A stretch of 64,000 nt of DNA, from positions 372,001 to 436,000 of the forward strand of contig CP075525.1 of the NCBI GenBank assembly GCA_025808415.1, read 5' to 3'. The translations under genes were made by a program, and so were the position numbers. This document shows, one piece after another, positions 9,150 through 16,343 of the stretch (positions within the stretch are counted from its first letter, which is position 1; every line of letters starts with the position of its first letter). The notes beneath the pieces were generated by a model. It worked only from the letters and a program-made list of their open reading frames with translations. It was not told the origin of the DNA and made no database searches. This stretch comes from Cyclobacteriaceae bacterium. GTDB lineage: Bacteria > Bacteroidota > Bacteroidia > Cytophagales > Cyclobacteriaceae.

Positions 9150-10365
9150 TATGGGGCCGGAAGCGTTTTCTGCGGGAACCTCGTCCGTTATTTCTGAATT
9201 TTTCTTTTCGCTTTGCCTGTGGAGTGTATGCAGGACCTTCACCTAATTCTTCAGGCAACGTCATTTTGGGTATGGGGTAGCCAATCAGGTTTTCAATGCT
9301 CTTAAACCTGCGTTGATCAATTTCATTTACAAAGGTGACGGCTGTGCCGGTGGTTTCAGCACGTGCCGTGCGGCCGATGCGGTGCACGTAATCTTCCGGG
9401 TCGGGCGGAACATCCCAGTTGATTACCATACTGATGCCTTCTACATCAATTCCGCGCGAGAGTACATCCGTGCCAATCAGGAAGTTTATTTGTTTGTTCT
9501 TAAATGCCCGAAGTATTTCTTCGCGCTCGACTTGCTCCAGGTCGGAATGGAAGGCCTTTGCAGCAACACCAGCCTTTCGAAAAGCCGAATCCAATTTCTT
9601 CACGGTTTCCTTCCGTGAAGCAAAAAGAATGATGCTGTTCCAGGTATACGTTTTAAGAATATGCTCCAGCAATTTTTCTTTTTGACTATCGTAAACAACA
9701 TAAGCTTGCTGGTCGATGCCTGCCGCAGGTTTGGCAATAGCAATATTTATTTCATGCGGATCGCGCAAAATTTTACCTGCCAAGGCACGGATTTTTGGTG
9801 GCATGGTTGCCGAAAACAATAGGGTCTGCCTTTCTTTGGGAAGATAGTTTACAATCTTAATGATGTCATCGTAAAAGCCCATGTCAAGCATACGGTCGGC
9901 TTCATCCAAAATCAAATGCTTGAGGTGATCGAACACGGTTGTTCCCGCGGCCAGTAAAGCGATTAACCTACCGGGAGTAGCGACAACAATATCGGCCCCT
10001 TGCTCAAGGGCACGTTTTTGTTGGTCCCAGGTGGCGCCATCGCCACCACCATAAATAGGTATGGAACTAATGCCGGTAAAATACGCAAAGCCTTCTATTT
10101 GTTGATCGATTTGTTGGGCAAGCTCGCGGGTAGGGGCAATAATCAAAGTATTGAGATGCCGGTGGTCGGTATGTATCATTTTGTTGATTACCGGCAAAAT
10201 GTATGCGGCTGTTTTACCGGTACCGGTTTGTGCGCAAGCAATCACATCGTTGTTTTGAAGGATAACCGGAATGGCCTGTTGTTGTATGGGGGTGGGCTTC
10301 TCGTAGCCCATGGAATCAAGCCCTTCGTTGAGCTTCTGATCGAAATTAAAATCCTGGAAAGTCAT
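9139..10365 (-). CDS. DEAD-box RNA helicase (RhlE-like)
   Basis: 408 residues. ATP-dependent RNA unwinding enzyme with all core motifs: Q motif GYEKPTPIQQQAIP, motif I AQTGTGKT (45-52), PTRELAQQ, TPGRL, DEAD in LILDEADRMLDMGF, SAT in LLFSATMPP, and HRIGRTARAE. The tail is short and basic (KRKEKFRNNGRGSRRKRFRP), as in RhlE proteins acting on ribosome assembly or cold-stabilised RNA. It lies downstream of a cold-shock protein gene on the same strand, separated by a strong terminator, so the two are probably separate transcripts. Confidence 0.95.
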   Translation of the reverse strand: MTFQDFNFDQKLNEGLDSMGYEKPTPIQQQAIPVILQNNDVIACAQTGTGKTAAYILPVINKMIHTDHRHLNTLIIAPTRELAQQIDQQIEGFAYFTGISSIPIYGGGDGATWDQQKRALEQGADIVVATPGRLIALLAAGTTVFDHLKHLILDEADRMLDMGFYDDIIKIVNYLPKERQTLLFSATMPPKIRALAGKILRDPHEINIAIAKPAAGIDQQAYVVYDSQKEKLLEHILKTYTWNSIILFASRKETVKKLDSAFRKAGVAAKAFHSDLEQVEREEILRAFKNKQINFLIGTDVLSRGIDVEGISMVINWDVPPDPEDYVHRIGRTARAETTGTAVTFVNEIDQRRFKSIENLIGYPIPKMTLPEELGEGPAYTPQAKRKEKFRNNGRGSRRKRFRPHTNR

Positions 10366-10381
10366 GGAGTGAAAGGGTACA

Positions 10382-10421
10382 AAAATAAAAAAACAAAGCC
10401 AGACGCTGGGGCCTGGCTTTG
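10382..10421 (-). terminator. Rho-independent terminator of the cold-shock gene
   Basis: On the minus strand a 9-bp perfect stem (CAAAGCCAG at 10421-10413 paired with CTGGCTTTG at 10402-10394) with a 10-nt loop is followed by a run of seven T. It sits 20 bp after the csp stop codon. Confidence 0.85.
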
Positions 10422-10440
10422 CATGTGCGAATGTGGAAAA

Positions 10441-10638
10441 TTAATTATTGACCAACCGTACATTTACGGCATTCAATCCTTTTCTTCCTTGCTGAACCTC
10501 AAAAGTGATCTCATCGTTTTCACGGATCTGGTCTACCAGACCGGATACGTGTACGAAATACTCCTGATTGGTTGCTGTTTCTTTTACAAAACCGAATCCT
10601 TTGGTTTCGTTAAAGAACTTTACTGTTCCTTCTTTCAT
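10441..10638 (-). CDS. Cold-shock domain protein (CspA family)
   Basis: 65 residues, a single OB-fold. RNP1 is KGFGFV and RNP2 is EYFVHV, the aromatic nucleic-acid-binding patches that let it act as an RNA chaperone. The start MKEGTVKFFNETKGFGFV is canonical. The 5' region (10639-10780) is long for this genome and has a TACCTTTA -7-like element near 10707-10714 on the minus strand, giving an untranslated leader of about 70 nt; csp leaders are often thermosensitive. Terminated by the hairpin 20 bp downstream. Adjacent to a helicase and a desaturase. Confidence 0.95.
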   Translation of the reverse strand: MKEGTVKFFNETKGFGFVKETATNQEYFVHVSGLVDQIRENDEITFEVQQGRKGLNAVNVRLVNN

Positions 10639-10781
10639 TGTGTTTGTTAATTGTTTTGGTTAACGGGTTTTGGCCCTTTAACCGGTGTTAAAAATTTATT
10701 AAGCCGTAAAGGTAGTGATAATTAACCTGTAGTCCTACTTCATACACGAAAGCACCGTGGTAGGATTATTAAAAAGAGCCT

Positions 10782-11585
10782 TTAAGCTGCCTTTTGAACG
10801 TTAATCAGGTTAATTTCCTTTGTCTTATTTATTTTGATAACCCCCATTTTATCAAGCAGTTTAATCACCAGGTAGGTGGGGTCAATCTCGTGCCAGCGAA
10901 TACCGCCAAAGTTTGCGCGTGATCCGTGTTTGTGGTGGTTGTTATGGTAGCTTTCGCCCATCATTAAAAAATCAACCGGGAGAAAATTTTTGGAGGTGTC
11001 GCCAACTTCAAAATTGCGGTAACCATATTTGTGCGCAAACCAGTTGATAATGGCACCATGTATGGGGCTCATCAGGAACTGTAAAGGCAACAATAACCAC
11101 AACCACCATTCGGTGGCAAATTGCCAATAAACCAGGGTGTAAAGTGCACCCCACAAGATGCGTGACGGCCATGAGCGCGCAAATTTATCAAATGCTTCCC
11201 ACTGCGGAACGCCATCAGTAAAGCGCTTGTCAACCACCATTTTCCTGTTTGCAATGGCCGAATAAATGGTTTTGGTTTTCCACATCATGTTCCAAATGGT
11301 TTCGTCATACTTGGGTGAGTGTGGATCGTTTTCCGTATCGGCAAAGGCGTGGTGCATGCGGTGCATTACACCATACCCGTAGGCACTTAAATAGTTGGAG
11401 CCTTGAAATATCCAGGTGAGGACAAAAAATACTTTTTCGGTGAATTTGTTCATCGTAAACGCCTTATGGGCAGCATAACGATGAAGAAAGAAGGTTTGAA
11501 AAAACAGCGATAAATACCAATGCGCTACAAAAAAGGAAAGAATGATAGTCATGAACAGGTTAGGTTTTACGTAAAACAATACCAT
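10782..11585 (-). CDS. Membrane fatty-acid (acyl-CoA/acyl-lipid) desaturase
   Basis: 267 residues. Integral membrane di-iron desaturase with the three histidine boxes: HRYAAH near residues 35-40, HRMHH near 75-79, and ESYHNNHHKH near 213-222. Hydrophobic pairs of helices surround them. It would insert a double bond into fatty acyl chains and so raise membrane fluidity; regiospecificity cannot be told. It is clearly different from the second desaturase at 12.5 kb. A bulged hairpin with arms at 10733-10738 and 10760-10765 follows the stop but lacks a T-run. Confidence 0.9.
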   Translation of the reverse strand: MVLFYVKPNLFMTIILSFFVAHWYLSLFFQTFFLHRYAAHKAFTMNKFTEKVFFVLTWIFQGSNYLSAYGYGVMHRMHHAFADTENDPHSPKYDETIWNMMWKTKTIYSAIANRKMVVDKRFTDGVPQWEAFDKFARSWPSRILWGALYTLVYWQFATEWWLWLLLPLQFLMSPIHGAIINWFAHKYGYRNFEVGDTSKNFLPVDFLMMGESYHNNHHKHGSRANFGGIRWHEIDPTYLVIKLLDKMGVIKINKTKEINLINVQKAA

Positions 11586-11703
11586 CGGAAATAACCCCGG
11601 GGGATTATGTCGATTTACTGTAAGACAAACCCGTTTCGGTTTTGTGACAGGATTTGAAAGGAAAGTTTATTTTTTCCCTAAAAAATGATTGTCATGGCGG
11701 GCC

Positions 11704-12339
11704 TTACGAAGCATGACCGGTGTTCTCTGGATTTTCAGGTTGAAACCAGATGTCGCGTTTTAATGATTCAATAAGCTCGTCCGTATCGCCCTGGCAGGCT
11801 TTTTTAAAACTTTCCAATAATGAAGAAGTGGAGGGAAGATCGAAATGGATTTTAGCTTTCTCCTCTTCTAATTTCTTTTTTGCCCGGCTTAACAATTGCC
11901 GAAGGTGGTCCTTTTTCTTATCCAATGTTTTGTGTAATGTGTCATAATCCACATCAAAAACCTCCTTCAGTAAAAATACGGCACGCTCAAGGGGTTCAAG
12001 CCGGGTGTGCAATACTTTCATAGCCCCTGTCAGGTAAGTGTCCAGGTCGATGTGGGCAAAATTTGATTCCTTGATTTTGACGATAAACTCAGGCAAATGA
12101 ATGGAATCAAGATATTCTTCCTTTTTACGTTTCAGTGCATTCAGGTGATTTAAGCAGTTATTTGTTACTGCTTTTATAAGGTAGGCCTTCAGGTTTTGGA
12201 TTTTCTCCTGCTCGGCATTCAACCATTTCAAAAAAGTTTCCTGCACAATATCTTCTGCATCCTGCTTGCAACGCACAAGGTTGTATGCGATAGCATAGAG
12301 CATGGGCTGATAGAGTGCTATGGTTTGTGTTGCATTCAT
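11704..12339 (-). CDS. ECF sigma factor with C-terminal extension
   Basis: 211 residues. Region 2 contains YNLVRCKQDAEDIVQETFLK and KAYLIKAVTNNCLNHL; region 4 contains LEPLERAVFLLKEVFDVDYDTL and a KDHLRQLLSRAKKKLEEEK recognition helix. After this comes an extra tail of about 45 residues (SLLESFKKACQGDTDELIESL), like the start of the SnoaL-like domain of ECF41/SigJ sigma factors but cut short. Start ATG 12339 rather than the frame-extended 12360, since a TATCTTTG promoter element lies just upstream. It sits between two desaturase genes and may control them; that is inference. Confidence 0.88.
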   Translation of the reverse strand: MNATQTIALYQPMLYAIAYNLVRCKQDAEDIVQETFLKWLNAEQEKIQNLKAYLIKAVTNNCLNHLNALKRKKEEYLDSIHLPEFIVKIKESNFAHIDLDTYLTGAMKVLHTRLEPLERAVFLLKEVFDVDYDTLHKTLDKKKDHLRQLLSRAKKKLEEEKAKIHFDLPSTSSLLESFKKACQGDTDELIESLKRDIWFQPENPENTGHAS

Positions 12340-12346
12340 AAAGTGC

Positions 12347-12354
12347 CAAAGATA
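12347..12354 (-). promoter_or_regulatory. -7 promoter element of the ECF sigma gene
   Basis: Minus-strand TATCTTTG is an exact TAnnTTTG match 7 bp before the ATG at 12339, implying a leaderless or nearly leaderless message. A -33 TTG at the usual distance is not obvious. Confidence 0.5.
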
Positions 12355-12443
12355 CAGCAATTAATTGTCGATTTTAGGATCATTTTACCATACAACCGTT
12401 AGCGCCACCAAGGAAGACAAGACCTATTATGAGGAGAAAACCG

Positions 12444-12451
12444 TACCTTTG
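12444..12451 (+). promoter_or_regulatory. -7 promoter element of the second desaturase
   Basis: TACCTTTG is an exact TAnnTTTG match, 54 bp before the desaturase ATG and 4 bp before a short upstream reading frame. It is divergent from the ECF sigma promoter, the two -7 elements lying about 90 bp apart. Confidence 0.5.
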
Positions 12452-12455
12452 AACG

Positions 12456-12524
12456 ATGAAATTGAGCTTGACGCTTTCGCGTAAAGCTTGTTTTATAAAG
12501 ATCGCATGTCAGCAACAACAATAA
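12456..12524 (+). other. Possible 22-codon upstream reading frame overlapping the desaturase start
   Basis: ATG at 12456, 4 bp after the -7 element, opens a frame reading MKLSLTLSRKACFIKIACQQ and two further residues before TAA at 12522-12524. It runs across the desaturase ATG (12506) in another frame, so its translation would compete with, or deliver ribosomes to, the main start. Too short to prove from one sequence. Confidence 0.25.
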
Positions 12525-13444
12525 CACCTGAGGTTCGCAGAAAGCCCATTCTTAAACAAGAGATTGCTTTTGCGCTTGTTCACCTTATTCCAATAGCTGC
12601 AATCTGGACGGGCACTACATTTTTTGATTGGATGGTATGTGTTTTTCTTTACGTGTTCCGCATGTTCTGGATTACCGGAGGGTACCACCGGTATTTTGCT
12701 CATAAATCCTACAAAACTTCGCGGTGGTTTCAGTTTGTTATTGCTTTTATGGCGCAGACATCGGCACAAAAGGGAGCGTTGTGGTGGGCTGCGCATCACC
12801 GTCATCACCATCGCCATAGCGATACACCTGCCGACCCGCATTCCATGAAAATTTATGGATTTTGGTATTCACACATCGGTTGGATTGTAGGGCCGGACTT
12901 TAAGGAAACCGACTATAAAGTTATCGGTGATTACGCCAAGTATCCGGAACTGGTATGGTTGAACAAGCATTACCTGGTTCCCCCGGTATTTCTGGCTGTG
13001 GTTGTAACTGCACTTGGTGGAATCGTGAACGGAGGCAGCATTACCCTTATGTTTACCGCGTTCGGTTTTTCAACCTTACTGATCGGGTTCTTTCTCAGTA
13101 CGGTCATTCTCTATCACGGAACCTTTTCCATAAATTCCATCATGCACAAGTTTGGCCGGCAGCGCTACAAAACCAATGACGAATCACGCAACAGCGTGTG
13201 GCTGGCCTTGCTTACGTTGGGCGAAGGTTGGCATAACAACCACCACTATTATGAAACAGCCTCGCGGCAGGGCTTTTTTTGGTGGGAGATTGATATTACG
13301 TGGTATATTTTAAAAGCCCTATCGTGGACTGGCCTGATTTGGGATTTAAAAGGTGTTCCGAAGCACATCAAATACTCCAAAGACAAGGAACATGCACGGC
13401 AATTAAAGCTTGAAATGGAAGGTGATTTGCGAAAAACCGGCTAA
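12506..13444 (+). CDS. Delta-9-type acyl-CoA desaturase
   Basis: 312 residues, membrane-bound di-iron desaturase. Histidine boxes are HRYFAHKS near residue 60, an unusually His-rich WAAHHRHHHRHSDTPADPHS near 97-116, and GEGWHNNHHYYETA near 241-254; hydrophobic helices lie before the first and between the second and third boxes. The pattern matches stearoyl-CoA (delta-9) desaturases. ATG 12506 (MSATTITPE) is preferred to TTG 12488. Not followed by another gene but by the tRNA region. Divergent from the ECF sigma gene and close to the other desaturase and cold-shock genes. Confidence 0.93.
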   Translation: MSATTITPEVRRKPILKQEIAFALVHLIPIAAIWTGTTFFDWMVCVFLYVFRMFWITGGYHRYFAHKSYKTSRWFQFVIAFMAQTSAQKGALWWAAHHRHHHRHSDTPADPHSMKIYGFWYSHIGWIVGPDFKETDYKVIGDYAKYPELVWLNKHYLVPPVFLAVVVTALGGIVNGGSITLMFTAFGFSTLLIGFFLSTVILYHGTFSINSIMHKFGRQRYKTNDESRNSVWLALLTLGEGWHNNHHYYETASRQGFFWWEIDITWYILKALSWTGLIWDLKGVPKHIKYSKDKEHARQLKLEMEGDLRKTG

Positions 13445-13457
13445 GATTTCAGGCGTG

Positions 13458-13487
13458 TTGGAATTTTAAATCCAGCTATTAAATTTG
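13458..13487 (+). promoter_or_regulatory. Promoter of the tRNA-Gly region
   Basis: TTG at 13458-13460 and TAAATTTG at 13480-13487 are separated by 19 bp, an almost perfect Bacteroidota promoter. Transcription would begin near 13494 and pass through the broken tRNA copy before the intact tRNA-Gly. Confidence 0.65.
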
Positions 13488-13506
13488 CAGTCCCTTTTGG
13501 GAACAA

Positions 13507-13588
13507 GCGGGAGTCCAGACGTTGCAAAGCAAGTCTGGATGCAGACAAGGCGGAGCCTTCGTCTGCATTAGCTCAGTTAAATGAGCCC
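13507..13588 (+). pseudogene. Broken tRNA-Gly copy interrupted by two tandem hairpins
   Basis: GCGGGAG at 13507-13513 and TAGCTCAGTT at 13569-13578 reproduce the first 17 bases of the intact tRNA-Gly at 13629, including the AACAA before it, but are split by about 54 bp. The insert forms two adjacent hairpins: TCCAGAC/GTCTGGA (13514-13539) with an inner TTGC/GCAA, and ATGCAGAC/GTCTGCAT (13539-13568) with an inner AAGGC/GCCTT. After the D-arm the copy decays, so no tRNA can be made from it. Confidence 0.65.
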
Positions 13589-13628
13589 CAATTTGATAGA
13601 AAGGCTCTCTTAGAAAAAGAGAAAACAA

Positions 13629-13702
<74 letters not shown>

Positions 13703-13713
13703 AAAATCGTTAA

Positions 13714-13813
13714 TCGTTGTCGGTTAATGGTTATTCGGAACCTAAAAAGTGTGGCGGATCCCACACTTTTTTAGTTAAAGGCCGAGCAACGAATAACCAG
13801 TAACGAACAACGA
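13714..13813. repeat. Long imperfect inverted repeat between two tRNA genes
   Basis: Arms of about 24 bp at 13714-13737 and 13790-13813 are near-perfect reverse complements; the inner 10 bp, TGGTTATTCG and CGAATAACCA, match exactly. They flank the terminator hairpin. The GTTGTTNGTTA-type wording resembles the spacer repeats between the permease genes at 56.5-61.7 kb. Confidence 0.65.
13744..13772 (+). terminator. Rho-independent terminator after tRNA-Gly
   Basis: AAAAAGTGTGG at 13744-13754 pairs with CCACACTTTTT at 13761-13771 around a 6-nt loop, with a T-run on the plus strand and an A-run that would serve the other strand. It separates tRNA-Gly from tRNA-Leu. Confidence 0.8.
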
Positions 13814-13820
13814 AATGTCT

Positions 13821-13906
13821 GCCCGGGTGGTGGAATTGGTAGACACGCAGGACTTAAAATCCTGTGGCTAGTAATAGCTGTGCGGGTTCAACTCCCGCCC
13901 CGGGTA
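13821..13906 (+). tRNA. tRNA-Leu(UAA)
   Basis: 86 nt class II tRNA: acceptor GCCCGGG paired with CCCGGGT, D-arm with GGAATTGGTAGACA, anticodon stem CAGGA/TCCTG with loop CTTAAAA (anticodon TAA), a variable arm TGGCTAGTAATAGCTG, T-arm GCGGGTTCAACTCCCGC, discriminator A. CCA is not encoded. Confidence 0.97.
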
Positions 13907-13982
13907 CTCCTAATTTTTGCAGGTCAATTCCTGATTTGGCGAATCAACATTTCTTACCTTCGGTTCCCTTAACCCCACCACA

Positions 13983-14906
13983 ATGCCCGCCATACACGTT
14001 TCCAAATCCATTACCATTCAGGCTTCAGCCGAAAAAATTTTTAAGATCCTCAGCGATTTTAACCATTGGCCGGCCTGGTCACCTTGGCTGATCACAGAAC
14101 CAGAAGCCAAGGTGAAAATACAACCCGATGGAAAGTTTTACAGTTGGGAAGGCAACCGCACCGGAAGTGGGGAGATGAAGGTGGTTTCAGAAACGTCACC
14201 TAAACGATTGGATCTTCTTGTTACTTTTTTAAAGCCTTGGAAGTCCAGTTCACCGGTTTGGTTTGAACTCAACAGCAATGAGGTGGCTACAGAAGTAACC
14301 TGGCACATGGACAGCAAACTTCCCTTTTTCATGTTCTGGATGAAAAAGATGATGATGGCTTACATCGGTATGGATTATTCCAGAGGATTGATGATGCTGA
14401 AGGATTATGTAGAAAACGGAAAAGTCCATTCTTCGCTTAACTTCAAGGGCATTCATGAATATACAGGCTGTAACTATGTTGGCGTAATAACATCTTGCAC
14501 AATGGAAACACTGGACAAACAGATGGAAAAAGATTTTGCAAAACTTTTTTCCTGGTCTGAAAGTCACTCCATTCCATTAGCTGGTAGTCCGCTCACCATT
14601 TATCATCAATGGGATATCGTAAACAATAAAGTAAGATATACGGCAGCACTACCATTACAGAAAATACCCACCAGCTTGCCTGTTGGTTTTAATGCCGGAA
14701 ACATTCCTTCCCTTAAAGTATATACGATTGAGCACACGGGCGCCTATAAATTCTTGGGCAACGCGTATACCACACACTATTCCATGCAACGTGCAAAGGA
14801 GTATAGGTATAAAAAGGGAGTTGATCCGTTTGAAACCTATGTGAATTTACCAGGCGAAGTTTCCGACCATAACCTGATCACAGAGGTTCATTTTCCGGTG
14901 AAGTAA
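13983..14906 (+). CDS. SRPBCC domain fused to GyrI-like effector-binding domain
   Basis: 307 residues in two parts. Residues 1-150 are a START/SRPBCC-type polyketide-cyclase-like fold, with the usual opening SKSITIQASAEKIFKILSDF and NHWPAWSPW. Residues 155-307 resemble the GyrI/AraC-effector-binding (BacI) fold, with NIPSLKVYTIEHTGAYKFL and a C-terminal VNLPGEV..TEVHFPVK strand set. Both halves bind small hydrophobic ligands; no DNA-binding domain is present, so it is a ligand-binding or stress protein of unknown substrate. Followed 28 bp later by a small membrane protein gene. Confidence 0.85.
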   Translation: MPAIHVSKSITIQASAEKIFKILSDFNHWPAWSPWLITEPEAKVKIQPDGKFYSWEGNRTGSGEMKVVSETSPKRLDLLVTFLKPWKSSSPVWFELNSNEVATEVTWHMDSKLPFFMFWMKKMMMAYIGMDYSRGLMMLKDYVENGKVHSSLNFKGIHEYTGCNYVGVITSCTMETLDKQMEKDFAKLFSWSESHSIPLAGSPLTIYHQWDIVNNKVRYTAALPLQKIPTSLPVGFNAGNIPSLKVYTIEHTGAYKFLGNAYTTHYSMQRAKEYRYKKGVDPFETYVNLPGEVSDHNLITEVHFPVK

Positions 14907-14934
14907 ATTCTTAAAGGACAAAATCAAAGTCAGT

Positions 14935-15354
14935 ATGAATCCAATCCTCAGAAACATAATTGCTGTTGTTGCAGGAATTGTAACAGGCAGTCTTGTAAAT
15001 ATGGGAATTATCACGATCAGCGGATCCATCATTCCACCACCTGACGGAGCAGATGTTACCACCATGGAGGGGTTGAAGGAATCGCTCCATCTGTTTGAGC
15101 CCAGGCATTTTATATTTCCATTTCTGGCTCATGCACTGGGTACGCTTGTGGGTGCATTTGTTGCTGCTAAAATCGCGATCACGTATCGCATAACCTTTGC
15201 GATAGTAATAGGCTGTGTGTTTTTAGTGGGCGGCATTACCAATGTGCTTATGCTTCCATCGCCACTATGGTTTACCATCCTGGATTTGGGCGGTGCCTAT
15301 TTTCCGATGGGTTACCTGGGTGGAAAATTAGCCATCGGAAAAAAGACCAATTAA
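14935..15354 (+). CDS. Small conserved membrane protein, 139 aa
   Basis: Four predicted membrane helices: about residues 6-28, 60-80, 85-107 and 112-133. Two glycine-rich stretches (AVVAGIVTGSLVNMG and LAHALGTLVGAFVAAKIAI) are the most conserved-looking parts, with a soluble loop rich in Pro and Glu between the first two helices. This is a known uncharacterised Bacteroidota family as far as I recognise it; no function can be given. Likely co-transcribed with the SRPBCC/GyrI-like gene. Confidence 0.75.
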   Translation: MNPILRNIIAVVAGIVTGSLVNMGIITISGSIIPPPDGADVTTMEGLKESLHLFEPRHFIFPFLAHALGTLVGAFVAAKIAITYRITFAIVIGCVFLVGGITNVLMLPSPLWFTILDLGGAYFPMGYLGGKLAIGKKTN

Positions 15355-15367
15355 TGCTCAATACATT

Positions 15368-15715
15368 TTATCGCGCGCGGTCTTTAATAAGATCATTGAA
15401 CAAACTGTTGAACAGCGACAAGATTAAACTGAAGGCCAGCGCCCACCAGAATCCATCTACGTAAAAGTTATCGATCAGCCAATCCACCAGAAGAATCATC
15501 AATGCATTGATGACCAACAGAAATAATCCAAACGTTACAAATGTGATGGGAATGGTGAGCACAACCAGCACAGGCTTAATCAGCGCATTAACAACAGAGA
15601 GTACCAGCGCCACCAATAAAGCATAGCCATAATGTTCAACATGAACACCCGGCAGGAGGTAGGCCGTAAGCAATACAGCCAGGCCGCTAAGTAAAAAACG
15701 AATAACACCGTTCAT
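15368..15715 (-). CDS. YvlD-like membrane protein (phage holin superfamily IV name)
   Basis: 115 residues with four hydrophobic helices. The stretches NALIKPVLVVLTIPITFVTFG and LLVINALMILLVDWLI are diagnostic of the family usually annotated as phage holin family 4 / YvlD. Despite the name, members are chromosomal envelope proteins with no known phage role, and no phage gene is nearby. It starts within 4 bp of the end of the damaged nucleotidyltransferase gene on the same strand and may share its transcript. Confidence 0.88.
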   Translation of the reverse strand: MNGVIRFLLSGLAVLLTAYLLPGVHVEHYGYALLVALVLSVVNALIKPVLVVLTIPITFVTFGLFLLVINALMILLVDWLIDNFYVDGFWWALAFSLILSLFNSLFNDLIKDRAR

Positions 15716-16168
15716 ATCGGTAGATTTTCAAGGTCGTCTTGATCTTTCTTACGGTTTGTTGATGCTTTGTTTTTTTTCAGATTGGCGAGATCAAGGTAGG
15801 ACACTAAGGTACCATCTATTGTAGTAATCTCCCGCTTTTCAAAACACTCGCTAAACGGTACTCCGCTGACCGAGGTCATAACATCAATTCGAAGCGGAGG
15901 ATAGCCAAACTGTACAACAGTATTTTCCCTCATAAAATCTTTCTGCCGACAAATCGCTGAGCAACCCAAAACCAAATGCTGTAATACAACTCATCAGATT
16001 AGCGGCATTTTCATGAGAAGGCTCTACCCGGATATCAAGGACGCCCGTAAACCTTACATAACCATGTAGGCCAACAGCGTAGGCGCCAACAACAATGTAC
16101 CGAACGTTATTTTTGTTCAATAATTCGATAAACTCTTTGAAATCCTTGCTTAAATGGATCTTCTCCAT
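15712..16168 (-). pseudogene. Frameshifted MNT-like nucleotidyltransferase
   Basis: Two overlapping frames make one family protein: MEKIHLSKDFKEFIELL...VVGAYAVGLHGY (start 16168) and KDFMRENTVVQFGYPPLRID...LVSYLDLANLKKNKAS (stop 15712). The switch lies at the T-run 15940-15942; deleting one base changes AERF to AEDFMREN and restores the frame. The catalytic motif, normally G-D-L-D-I-W, reads GVLDIRV, so the first metal-binding Asp is lost as well, which argues for real decay rather than a sequencing error. It overlaps a small partner gene upstream, as toxin-antitoxin-like nucleotidyltransferase pairs do. Confidence 0.75.
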
Positions 16169-16307
16169 AATAGCGTTTTCTAAGTGATTCAATGCCGGCA
16201 ACTCTGATAGCCGGAGGTTGGGAGAGCCAATACGTATAGTCTTTCGGCTCTTCGCCCAGCCGGAATTTCCGGACTACCTTTCTATTCATATTGAATTCTA
16301 CCATCAT
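16107..16307 (-). CDS. Small partner protein of the nucleotidyltransferase
   Basis: 66 residues: the sequence RKVVRKFRLGEEPKDYTYWL followed by a PAIRVAGIESLRKRYYG segment and ending RVYRIIEQK matches a family of short basic proteins found just 5' of nucleotidyltransferase genes in Bacteroidota, thought to be an accessory or antitoxin-like partner. It overlaps the nucleotidyltransferase start by about 60 bp. A near-consensus -7 element, TATCTTTC, lies at 16312-16319 on the minus strand, so the message is almost leaderless. Still intact, although its partner is broken. Confidence 0.65.
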   Translation of the reverse strand: MMVEFNMNRKVVRKFRLGEEPKDYTYWLSQPPAIRVAGIESLRKRYYGEDPFKQGFQRVYRIIEQK

Positions 16308-16343
16308 CTTCGAAAGATAATGAAAATGATATTACTTTGAGAC

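Noticed and set aside
10000-10650. 216-codon plus-strand frame over the helicase and csp genes
   Set aside because: Antisense to two unmistakable genes and no recognisable domain.
10733-10765. Hairpin with arms TCCTAC and GTAGGA after the first desaturase
   Set aside because: Has a 6-nt bulge and no T-run on either strand, so it is not called a terminator.
15368-15715. Phage holin as evidence of a prophage
   Set aside because: The family name is historical; no other phage gene is seen.
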